NCBI RefSeq assembly: GCF_003086295.3
Contig: NC_092043.1
Span: 45,784,884 to 45,848,883 of the forward strand
Source: Arachis hypogaea
Taxonomy: Eukaryota > Streptophyta > Magnoliopsida > Fabales > Fabaceae
Reading direction: 5' to 3'
DNA: 64,000 bases
In this document: piece by piece, positions 37,393 through 47,228 of the stretch
Layout of the letters: each line of letters begins with the position of its first letter
How positions within the stretch are numbered: the stretch's first letter is position 1
Translations under genes and position numbers: made by a program
Notes under the pieces: model-generated
Databases searched by the model: none
Told to the model about the DNA's origin: nothing
The model's input: the letters and a program-made list of their open reading frames with translations, nothing else

Positions 37393-38458
37393 TTATGAGA
37401 CAACAACAGACCAAAACAAGTTCATTTAGAAAATCAGATCAATTATTCCATGTTACAAGATGCAATAAGCAATTGACTTAATGAGATTAAGACTTTGATG
37501 AAAATGCACCTCTCTTTTAAATAAAACAGAGCAAGAATCAAATGTAGCATATTACATATGACAATCTGATTCCATCTTTTTATTTCTTAATCCATTGATT
37601 ATCAGACAAACACACCCATGTTGAAATCCTAACCCAAAAAAAAATTTCTCCTAAAATATTCAAAATCAAATTAATGGTACAAGAACAGTGAATGATCGAA
37701 CATCTAACATAAGTCAAGAAATTAAATGATACTCACTGAAAATATAAACCCTAACATAGAATAAACACAAAAACTAACATATACTAACATGCAAAACAAA
37801 ATGCATTTAGCTGGAATGCATAAAAAAGAAAAAAGTGGAGGAACCAAAAGTGAAGCAAAAAACCAAAGCATCATCACGGGTATAGAAGTTTTTTTATTCA
37901 ATATTTTGCTTACCTCGAACTTAGTCAACGTTGGTGAAGAGAAGACGACCGGTCGCGACTTCAACGAATCTGATAAGTCAGACTCGCAGCGCCATTGAAG
38001 AGAAGAGAAAGAAGAAGAACAGTCCTATTATGGGGGAGAATACGGTGTGACTTGTTTAACTAAAACGTTTTCCATCTCTATAACATGATATGACGTCGTT
38101 TTGGGCTATTTGAGCGCCAAACAAAAACGACACCGTTTTAGTGGAGTCCAGCGTAGCAGTCCATTGCACACATCATTTTTCCGGTAATGACTCTGTGGCA
38201 GAAACCATCGCAGGGATTAAATTGATTAAAATTTATAAAGTTTAGGAACTAAATAGAGGCAATTGAAACGTTAAGAACTAAATTGAGGCTCGAGTGTAAC
38301 TTCAGGAACCAAATTGAGTATTTTCTCACTGAAATTTTAATAACTTTTCTTTACTAAAAATCGTTATTAAATTTTTTAAATTTTAAATCCATCCTTTACA
38401 CGAATTACACCCATTAAAAATATAGAGAAGAGAGACACCATATAACAGAGAGGCAAAG

Positions 38459-38825
38459 AATGAGAGGAGGGCCATCAGCCACCACCACCACTACCATTAC
38501 GATTCCTCTTCTGTCGATTCCAACCCATGCGCTTTGTCGCTGTGACGCGCTCCCTCGGGGTTCATATTTGTGTACGTAGGTCAAGAAGGCAAACGTTTCG
38601 TGATACCCACAAGGTTCCTTAACTTATTGTCGGTATTTGCTGGTCTCTTCAAAGAACCTGAAGAAGTTTTTGGTCTTTGATGCAGCTCAGTTTACTCCTT
38701 CCTCGCAAAGTTGTGTTCTTCAATAACATGGTGAAGCACCTTGAGAAAGACGAACACACGTACAACAAGCTTCTTTTAGAGGTTTTCGTGAAATGGTTTC
38801 TGACTTGGCTTCTCATATTTTCTTA
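38459..38825 (+). pseudogene. SAUR-like auxin-responsive protein pseudogene
   Basis: A start-like ATG at 38460 opens a threonine-rich leader. After a frame change near 38555 the frame reads GFIFVYVGQEGKRFVIPTRF, then LNLLSVFAGLFKEPEEVFGL and a stop. After another shift comes LPRKVVFFNNMVKHLEKDE. These are the three conserved blocks of the small SAUR family (about 100-150 residues; SAUR76/78-like order). Frameshifts and a stop show that it is not functional. SAUR genes are typically intronless and clustered; no intact neighbour is in the window. It lies just outside MULE-1 (132 bp). Confidence 0.75.
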
Positions 38826-38984
38826 AAAAAAAAAAAAAGCATTGTTGCCTTCACTCCTCTCTTGCAGAAGCAAGGGTTTAGTTTTTATTAATTAAAGTCT
38901 TCTCCTTTTTATTAGTTCTTATTTTTTAATTAACAAGGTTATTTAAGTAATGTTACTTATTTTAATCTTTATATTTACAATTCC

Positions 38985-40070
38985 ATTAGATGATCAATAA
39001 GGGTTCTGCTAACTCTTGCAAATTTTTATTGAGCTGGACTCTAGAGTTTATTTTAGAAAAAAAAAATACATGTCCAATTATGCATGATAAATTTAATTCA
39101 ACCCCAATTATCATTAGTGAACATAATAAATCTTATCTTTTACCGTTCAAATCTAACTTTATCCTCCAATCCCGACGGCTGCTCCCTTTTCGACATATAT
39201 CCATTTGAAAGACATATCTAGAAAAGACATTTCTATTAGAAGACACATGTATAAAAAGATACTTCTTAAAGGCACATGCATAAATATCTCAATTAAAAGA
39301 ACATTCATAATCCGCATTCATTCTTCTCCAAATATACATTCCATCGACGAAGCCATCGAAAGATGCAGGATTTTTGTTCGTGACTTTGAGACAAAGTCGA
39401 GAGATATGCGTTCGATGGCAATCGGGTGATGAAACACGCACGAGTTTTCGCGATAACAGATTTCATCGTCACAAAACGGCGACGCACCAATGAACCGGCG
39501 ACACAGTGGTTATTGCGGCTGGAAAGATAGTGCACCGCAATGGTGGCGAATCGGCACATGAGTCATAAGCTCAGCGTACTTCACCTTTCTAGGGAGGACT
39601 AGGATGTTGAAGCCATTGTTATGGAGCATGGCATTTCTGAGCATCAGGCGCATTATAGCAGGCTACACCGAATCGAAAGTATTAATATGTTGATCAGAAC
39701 GATGATCTGGATGGAATGGGAACAAGAACGAGGTCATCCTCTCCACATTACAAGAAAATGGAGCGATGAAACCTTGAAGGCCATGAATAACCACCATGTC
39801 GTTGTTGAAGAGATCAGGTTGCGTGATCTTCACCCTCTCCGAAAGAAGATGACGCGATGATAGGAAGAAAACGGACGCTGATCACAGTGACCTTGTGGAC
39901 GGTTACTCAACACAAAACTTATATAATTCAAATTTTTTATTAATGTCATTTTTTGAAATTCAAATTTATTAAAATAATTTAAAATTATTAATTATTAATT
40001 GAGTTGTCAAAAATTGGTAGATTGACTCTTGGTACCCAATATATACTTTTTCTAATAAAAATTTCTTATT
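38985..40070. mobile_element. Possible non-autonomous DNA transposon
   Basis: The right end (reverse complement GGGTACCAAGAGTCAATC, then TTTTTGACAACTCAATT) and the left end (AAGGGTTCTGCTAACTC, then AAATTTTTATTGAGCT) show weak inverted similarity. The interior has a run of AAAAGACAT/AAGGCACATG units and a GC-richer patch at 39400-39890 with short meaningless frames. No target-site duplication was found. The alternative is simply decayed intergenic DNA. Confidence 0.3.
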
Positions 40071-40635
40071 CTCTCTATTTTATTTTAAGAGTAATTATCT
40101 AAATCAATCCCAATCATTTTAAAAGTGGACATTTTAGTCCCTTAAAAAATTAATATACAAAAATATCTTCGAGATTTTACTCACAAATTAGTCTCTAATC
40201 TATTTTTCGGCAGAATAATTACTCAAATCAGTTTCTAAAGATTTTAAAAGCGAACATTTTAGTCCAAAAAAATTAATACACAAATCAATCCCAACGTTTT
40301 TCTTTGCTAAACATAACAGTCTTCCATCAATTTTCCGACATAAGTCACTAACGGAAAATACAATTTTGACACACTTCTTTTTTGTTAACATAATTTTGGC
40401 GCATATTATAAATCAAAGAAAAATAATTTGTATGTGCCACATGGATGTATCTGTTAAGTTAGTCTAATTGTAAAATAGAAAGAGTTAATTGATAATTTGG
40501 TGATTAGGTTGAGATTCAAGTGAAAATAGAAGAATAACTTTGATATCCGACCAAGCTAAGTTATATTAAATACAAAAATATTAAATAGTTTCAACTTTGA
40601 TTTTTTTTTAAATCATTTATAATAACTATATTGAA

Positions 40636-40636
<1 letters not shown>

Positions 40637-40681
<45 letters not shown>
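40637..40681. repeat. (ATT)15 microsatellite
   Basis: An uninterrupted run of 15 ATT units. Confidence 0.95.
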
Positions 40682-40836
40682 GAGTGACAATAAATATATA
40701 TGTATATATGCTTTTTTATATTTTTTATCTAAATTTTTTTATATTATAAATATCTATATATACAAATTGAATGAATAAATTTATCATTATTTTTATTAAA
40801 AACATGCAAAATATTATGGCACATTATTATTGTGTA

Positions 40837-40917
<81 letters not shown>

Positions 40918-40927
40918 AAGAAGAAGA
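40837..40927. repeat. Compound (AAT)n(AAG)n microsatellite
   Basis: About 17 AAT units pass directly into about 13 AAG units. The apparent poly-Asn/poly-Lys frame is an artefact of the repeat. Confidence 0.95.
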
Positions 40928-41015
40928 ATACTTTTTTTATGTGGTATAATTGATACTAATGAATATCACTAAATATGTATTGGATGATGATGATTCTTAT
41001 AAGCATATCTACTTA

Positions 41016-41324
41016 TGACCAAATTGGATAGATCCATAACCAATTTTTTTAACTTATGAAAAGTTATAACATTAATGTTTGATGCAATTTTTAAAATTAA
41101 CTTGTAACTTTCTAAAAGATTATTTAAGTACTTATGGAGAAGTTAAAAAAAAGTGACTTTTATAATTAAAAGCTTTTTATCACTTTTGTTTTAAAATAAG
41201 CACTTTCATGACTAAAAAAATCAAATACAAAATAATTTATTTATAAGTTATTTTTAATTTAAGTTTTTATATTTTAAACATTTTTCCAAAAGAGCTTAAT
41301 TAACTTGTTTGTCCAAACTGGTCT
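41016..41324. mobile_element. PIF/Harbinger-like MITE, 309 bp, TSD TTA
   Basis: The ends TGACCAAATTGGAT and (reverse complemented) AGACCAGTTTGGAC are flanked by TTA (41013-41015, 41325-41327). The interior matches the 30610 copy in reverse orientation. Confidence 0.78.
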
Positions 41325-41838
41325 TTACAATCTTACATAGTGCATACATATGTATATAATCAACGTTTGGACCACTTCTTCTTAATGAAAGACATATCTA
41401 ACTTGAAATTAGAGAATACTCAACATAACAAAATGAAACATACAAACAACGAAATATGAAACTAAACAAACCATAATAATGTGCTTTTAATGAGTTAAGT
41501 ACGATTTTGATGGCTAATGTATAGATCGAAACAAATTTTCATCTCTAACTTTTTTTGCATATAAAATCATCCATAAAATTCGAGTTGGTTTTAAAATAGT
41601 TTTTTCGGACAATTTTATTCCTAAGTTTGTTAGTGTCCATTACTCATTTTTTAACAGATAATTATAATATTCATAATAATAATAAAACTAATAATAATAA
41701 ATAGATAAATAATGAAACAAATAAATAAGAGAGCAGTTTGTGAAGAGGATAACATGATCGTCTTCTTTGGAAGCTCAAGGAAAAGCAGCAACGCTAGGGT
41801 TCAACAAAGCAGAGGTAGGGTTCAACAATCAGTCGTCC

Positions 41839-42273
41839 ATGACATCCCAGAGTTCAAAATCTTCTCGATTTTATTCACCTGCGAAGGAGTTGCTATGCGG
41901 ACATGGAAAGATGCCAATTCTGCAAACTTCATCAACAAAGGATAACTCAGGGCGAAGATTTTGGAGTTGCGTATGCTATGAGGTATGTTGTTGTTCCTCA
42001 TTTGCAAATATGATCAGTTTGGGGATTTGATATTTTTTCACTTACATTTATGGCTTGTGTCAAGTTTAGGATGGTTGTGATTTTTTTCGTTGGGCAGATC
42101 CGAAACTTAGAGGAGCTCAGCAGCACACTGAAATTGCAAGAAATAGGAGAAAAATTACAAGCTTAAAATCAAGATTGAAGGATGTTGAATGGAACCATAG
42201 GATTATTGTTGCTTTGGGGATTGATGGCTGGATTGGATTTTATTTTTGTTACTACAGAATTCATATAAGTTAA
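41839..42273 (+). CDS. GRF-type zinc-finger protein of MULE-2, two exons, open
   Basis: Exons 41839-41982 and 42070-42273 join in phase at GT-AG sites, giving 115 residues. The ATG at 41839 is the first in frame; an upstream stop at 41755 excludes extension within this exon. The GRF finger reads LLCGHGKMP (Cys20, His22), GRRFWSC (Cys44) and, across the intron, GCDFFRWAD (Cys51). A basic helix with coiled-coil potential follows (ITSLKSRLKDVEW), then a weak hydrophobic end. The frame is uninterrupted although the transposase partner is badly decayed. Same family as the dead copy at 31389. Function unknown; expression cannot be judged. Confidence 0.68.
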
Positions 42274-42839
42274 GGCAACTATATGAAATGCACTTAAATT
42301 ATAGATGATTAGTTAGGCAATTTTAGGAGATTGTTGTATTCTGTGAATAAATTTTGAGGATAACTTGTGATGCTACAATGATTTAATGTTGTATCATTTA
42401 TGAGCTTATTTGAAGTAATGAATGAAAGTGATGTTTAGGTGTATCATTTGTGAACCTGTTTAATGGTGTATCATCTGTGATGTTTTAATTTGCAATCTTA
42501 ATACAAAAAAATAGTAAAGCAATATGTAAAAATGAGATTTATAACTCCAGCAATGACCTAATGACCAATTTCAATTAAAGACAAGTTAAAACAAACACAA
42601 TTCAACCCATAGATTACACAAGTCTAAATTGATACCATAGCTTACAATGGATGTCATGCCACTGAGACAAAAACAAGATTTAAGATAGTGTGCTGAAACA
42701 CCTAATACCAAAAAACAGGATTCAAGATAGTGTATATAAAACATTGTTTTCAACTAAACATTGTTTCCAACTAAATAACACAGTGATAACAAAAAAAATA
42801 CAACAAGCAATATTTAAAGATTTTTCCATTCACTAAGAG

Positions 42840-45700
42840 TGCCATTAGCTTGAACTTCTGCAGAGGAACGTGTGCTGCACTAGTCTGGATGACAGAAAAA
42901 TGTATCTTTCTCTCAGTTGGTTGACTCAGTGACTATTTTTTGTTAGAAGAAGTTACTGCTATTGTATTCTTGTTCTTGGCCAATGGTTGGGTTGAAAGTG
43001 CTTTAGGGGTTAGGCTGGAGTTGGTTGTTGGGTTGAGTTAATGTATTCTTGGGTTGAGCTGCTGATTTCTTGGGCTGAGTTGCTGGAAGATTGGGCTGTG
43101 AGGATGAATTCTTTCTCTTCTTTCCTATATGAATTGTTTGACCATGGAGTTGTTTGGATGTAGGCTTCCTCCCTCTCTTGGGAGCTTTGACAGCTTGTTG
43201 TGTTGAGATTTGGGCCTATGAAGGTAATGACAATTATATAGAAAGAATGAGAATTAAATACATAAGTAAATAGTGAAATATATACATAGCATAATATAAA
43301 CTAAACCCTAGAATATAATGGCACATTCACTCTTCTTAGGCTTTGTACAACCCCCCTTCTTGTGTCCTATATCACCAAAGTTGGAGTGTCTTTAAATTTG
43401 ATCCCTCCGTGATATATGATTTTGGCTTCTTTCTCCTCATCTCCAGACCCTTGCTTTCTCTTCTTTACGAGTCTATGACTTGGCCCTCTATATAGAGGTG
43501 GCATGACATCATCATATTGAGTTCTCTCCCATAGATCCAATTCATTCACAGGGTGTATCACCTATTGATAGCACTTCAGGTAAGCATCCTTTTTGTAGCA
43601 GTCATCCATATAGGATTCTAAATCAAATCCTTTGAAGTTAATGCAACTGATGGCATGAGGACATAAAATGCCACTCATCAAAGCATACATACAGTCTCTG
43701 AAATACGCAGTAATTCATCAAGCTTGGGTTTAAGCAAAATCCAGAGACCGAATCACTTTCGGGTAGACGGATGATCCTGGATGTGTTTTTAGAAGTTTAG
43801 TACAATAATCATTAATCCTTTTATACTGCTCCCTAAATGCACCCTAAATATGGCTCAATGCCTCTTGCTTAGTTTTTGCTATCATTGATTTAGTCACAAT
43901 TAGATTCCATTTTTTATGTGCCTTTGCCACCAACTCCTTTATCTCGATTCTTGGATTGGACTCCACCTTCTTCTTAAACTAGTTGCCTAGCAATTTGGAG
44001 TGTATTATGCCAACTATGTGTGTATGCATGCAAGTGTGTTGTAAATTTATGCTTTTTAATTGCCATGTTTATTCCTCTCCAGCCCTGTATGCACAAAAAG
44101 GACACTCTTTGTGACAAACAGCCCTCACCCTTACCAAGTCACACTTCTTGAACTTGATATTCCTAACTGTTTGTACTGCATTAGCTACTACAATATCCTT
44201 AAACTCTTTCCTAGATTCATAAAGTGTTTTCACCTCTCATTTGTAATTAGTCATGCCTTTTTGAGGTTTATGGAATGAAAACCTTTGGCCCTCACATTTT
44301 GATCCATCATCAGCATCCTCCTCTGCCTCATTAGTAGGGGTGCACATGACCCGACTCAACCCGAAGAACCGGCCCGAACTTGAATACTTTGGGCTATGTT
44401 GGTGTGATTTCATCAGGTCTAAGATCGGGTAAGGATCTCAAAATTATACCCGGTCATTATTTAGGGTCGGGTCCGGATCAATAGTTCACCTAGCCCATGT
44501 GCAATCTAGGAGACTAAAAAAGGTATATATGTTTTAAATTAATTTCAATATTATGTTATATTAATTATAAGCTTATTGTTTTGTTTTTAATCACATTTGT
44601 TGAATTAGGAAATATATCAAAGAAGCATGAAATTAGAATTTATGGACAAATTCAAGTTCAAGTATGGTTATCAACTTCTCTGTAACAAGTTTGTTTGACA
44701 TAAAATTTATCAAGACCCAAACTTCACCCGGTCGAGACCCGATTTTAGTGTGGCACTAAAGTAATATGATTTCACTAGGTCTAACGTCGGGTAAATGTCT
44801 CAAAAATAGACTTGATCATTATTTAGGGTCGGGTCCATGTAAAGCCAAACTCGGTTTCATCTGATCCTATGTGCACCCCTAATCATCAACCCCTAAGTTA
44901 TCTCTATCAATCATATGGTCTACTTCCAATTCATCACTATATGCCCCTTCCACATCACTTAGCTCACTTGTAACAACCCTCTTACCCTTGGCCGTAGTAG
45001 CCATCTTTGGTGCAGAATAATTTTTCCCAAATTCAATATCATATTCATACTCTTTCTCACTATCAGTGAAGTTGAAGTCTTTGGCACTACTTCTCTCCTC
45101 ATTAGATGGCAAATATTCAAGGTTATCACTGTCTTTATCACTACTTTCATGGCGATCTCCTTCAATCTGTCATTCACCATCTAACTCTACTGAAATACCC
45201 TTATTCTAAAATTCTGTTTCAACCACATTCCTAACTGCATTAGTCACAGGATTATCATCCTTTGCTATCACATTCTTTTCTTGTTCTCCTACAAATACCA
45301 CTATCTAAAGACCACCACTAATAAGTTCCTCACTTTCAACAACCCCAGTATCTTTTCCTACGATATAACCAACTTTTGAAAATTCATCTGCATCCCCAAC
45401 ATCATGCACCACAAACAAATCCACCAAGCCCCTCGTCTTAGCTATTTTGCACATCGCAATTGCATCTAAGTTACCTTTCAACATTTTCAAGTTATTCTCA
45501 GAATCATTCGCATTTAGATATTTACTATAATGCTACTAAAAGTATCCAAATTGTCTTAAATATTCATATGCCTCAAACACAGACCACCAATCGCCATCAA
45601 TTTCTTCGATGATTGTAGTTTGCCTTGTCAAATACTTAAATATCCCGTTCTCATATCCGAATGTTCTCCCATGATGCACCCTCATGTTAAAGTATAACAT
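42840..45700 (-). pseudogene. MuDR-type transposase remnant of MULE-2, catalytic core deleted
   Basis: Reading leftwards: start near 45700 with an N-terminal PB1-like segment (HHGRTFGYENG, 45560-45690), an acidic linker (44880-45490), and the MULE DNA-binding region (KKKVESNPRIEIKELVAKAH, REQYKRINDYC; 43780-43990). This then joins directly, near 43700, to the SWIM zinc-finger part GILCPHAISCI. The NELDLWERTQY C-terminal motif, a knuckle that has lost its first cysteines (GHKKGGC remains) and a basic PKRGRKP tail to about 42840 follow. The DDE/RNase H-fold core is missing. Several stops are present. Confidence 0.82.
44335..44881. mobile_element. hAT-like MITE, 547 bp, nested in MULE-2 transposase
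   Basis: Perfect 13-bp inverted ends TAGGGGTGCACAT / ATGTGCACCCCTA. The interior has repeated GGGTCGGGTC and CCCG motifs. Flanks CTCATTAG and ATCATCAA are only weakly alike in the expected 8-bp frame, so the duplication has decayed. It interrupts the acidic linker of the transposase. Confidence 0.75.
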
Positions 45701-46769
45701 CTTCTACTCAAACAATCTTATTATTCAACAAAATACATTACTAAAACAAACAAAAAAGAAAAAAAATAGATCATTACAAACCCTAACTTTATCCACAGTG
45801 AATGCAATCTACATTAAACCCTATACAACTTAGATGCATTAACATTGTTCTAAATCTCAAACCACCAAAATGAAAGAAATAGTTGAAGTGAAGCGACATT
45901 GCATGGATAGCAAGTTTATTTCAACAACGGCTATCTGCAGCGATGAAGATGAGTGACGAATGCGACAACACAACCTCGATCGAACTCCCAGCAACACAAT
46001 TTCTTCAACGAGTAGCGTAGATCATCCTCGTAGGAACGCTTTTGTAGGGTATGACGCAAACGTTTCAAAGACCAAGTGTGTTCTCAAACATTGTGATTTA
46101 TTTGAGGAAGACGAAATGATTTCGTGGGAATGACAAGAAGGAAAAGAAACCATCAAGGGCAAAATTGTCTTTAAAAAATATTTTTTTTTATCCGAAGGAC
46201 AATTTTAAAACCAATTGAAGCTTTAGGGACGGTTTTGTATGCAAAAAAAAAGTTCGGAACAAAAAAATTCGAGACCAAAATCGTACTTAACCCCTTTTTA
46301 ATTTAAGAGAATATGAAATTTAGTACATCTCTTTTTTTTTGAATTTGAAATTGTGTATGTAATGAGGATGATTTAATTTTTATTTTTTGAAAAAATACAA
46401 TATTAGAAACTAAATAGATTTAACTTAACCTTAAAAGTTAATTTGATTATAATATCTACTAATATTATTTTTCTAATAAATATTTGAAGAATTTAGTGAG
46501 TTATGTCGGAAAATGGACAGATGACTATTATGTCTAACGGAAAAAAATATTAGAGATTGATTTGTGTATTAATTTTTTTGGATTAAAATATCTATTTTTA
46601 AAACTTTCGAGGACTGCTTTAGGTAATTACTCCGCTGAAAAATAAACTGAAAATTAATTTATCTATCAAAATAAAATTTTAAAAATATTTTTGTGTATTA
46701 ATTTTTTTAGAACTAAAATATCTATTTTTAAAATTTTTAAAAATTAATTTAAATAATTACTTTTATTTT

Positions 46770-47228
46770 CATATTTACTTTTTTCTCTTAATTTGTTTAA
46801 AATAAATATTCATATACAAATCTCTTTATATAAAGATGATAATTAAAAATTGTTAGATAATATTTTAGTTAAACTTATTAAATCATGATCTACTGGTATT
46901 CAAATATCAACTTCTCTTGTAAAAAAAAAAAAAATCAAGAAAATAACGAATGTTTTGAGGGTTCACTTTTTTCTTTGAAAAAAATCAGACTAAAAAAGGG
47001 ATTAATAATTAAATTCGTCCCAAAAAATTTATTATTGTTTAAATTAGTCTTCAAATGAAAAAACCAGACGAAAAAAACGAGGAATACTCTCTCTTACACA
47101 CTTAGACACGCAAGTCGCTGCCCAGCAATAAACTCTCACACAATCACAAGAAGATTCGGTAGAGGAGATTCATGCACAAATTCAATCAGAGCTTCGGATG
47201 AAGTGAACCGGCAACTACACCACAGTCG
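46770..47228 (+). promoter_or_regulatory. Upstream region and 5' UTR of the ZFYVE26 homolog
   Basis: AT-rich DNA gives way to a leader from about 47080 with short CT- and A-rich runs. The transcription start cannot be fixed. The transposon nest ends about 460 bp before the start codon, so the promoter must be within or near it. Confidence 0.4.

Larger units (their letters stand above)
31065..38327. mobile_element. Large Mutator-like element (MULE-1), 7.26 kb, TSD ACTGAAATT
   Basis: Terminal inverted repeats of about 182 bp (31065-31246 and 38146-38327) begin GAGAAAATACTTAATTTGG and GAGAAAATACTCAATTTGG. A perfect 9-bp duplication ACTGAAATT lies at 31056-31064 and 38328-38336. A GRF zinc-finger gene reads rightwards from the left end. 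A MuDR-type transposase reads leftwards from the right end. Both are decayed. A solo LTR has inserted in the transposase 3' part. A 0.79-kb segment near the right end is present three times. The element lacks the catalytic core and is non-autonomous. Confidence 0.95.
41492..46293. mobile_element. Mutator-like element MULE-2, 4.8 kb, degenerate TSD
   Basis: The left end GAGTTAAGTACGATTTTG and the reverse complement of the right end GGGTTAAGTACGATTTTG match, with similarity continuing about 130 bp (TTTTTTTGCATA, GGTTTTAAAAT, CGGA). Flanking 9-mers GCTTTTAAT (41483-41491) and CTTTTTAAT (46294-46302) agree at 7 of 9. A GRF zinc-finger gene reads rightwards from the left end; a transposase remnant reads leftwards from the right end. 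It is nested in the long-inverted-repeat element and carries a hAT-like MITE. Confidence 0.88.
40087..46760. mobile_element. Long-inverted-repeat element hosting nested insertions
   Basis: About 270 bp at 40087-40357 is matched in reverse complement at about 46490-46760. Shared strings include TTAATACACAAATCAATC and TTTTCCGACATAA. Each arm itself contains a direct repeat of about 120 bp. The AT-only 9-mer TTTTATTTT adjoins both outer ends (40078-40086, about 46761-46769) but the exact edge is off by a few bases. Subtracting MULE-2 leaves a non-coding element of about 1.9 kb. Superfamily uncertain; the 9-mer would favour Mutator. Confidence 0.7.

Noticed and set aside
40771..40953. Poly-Asn/poly-Lys open frame
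   Set aside because: It is a translated (AAT)n(AAG)n microsatellite.
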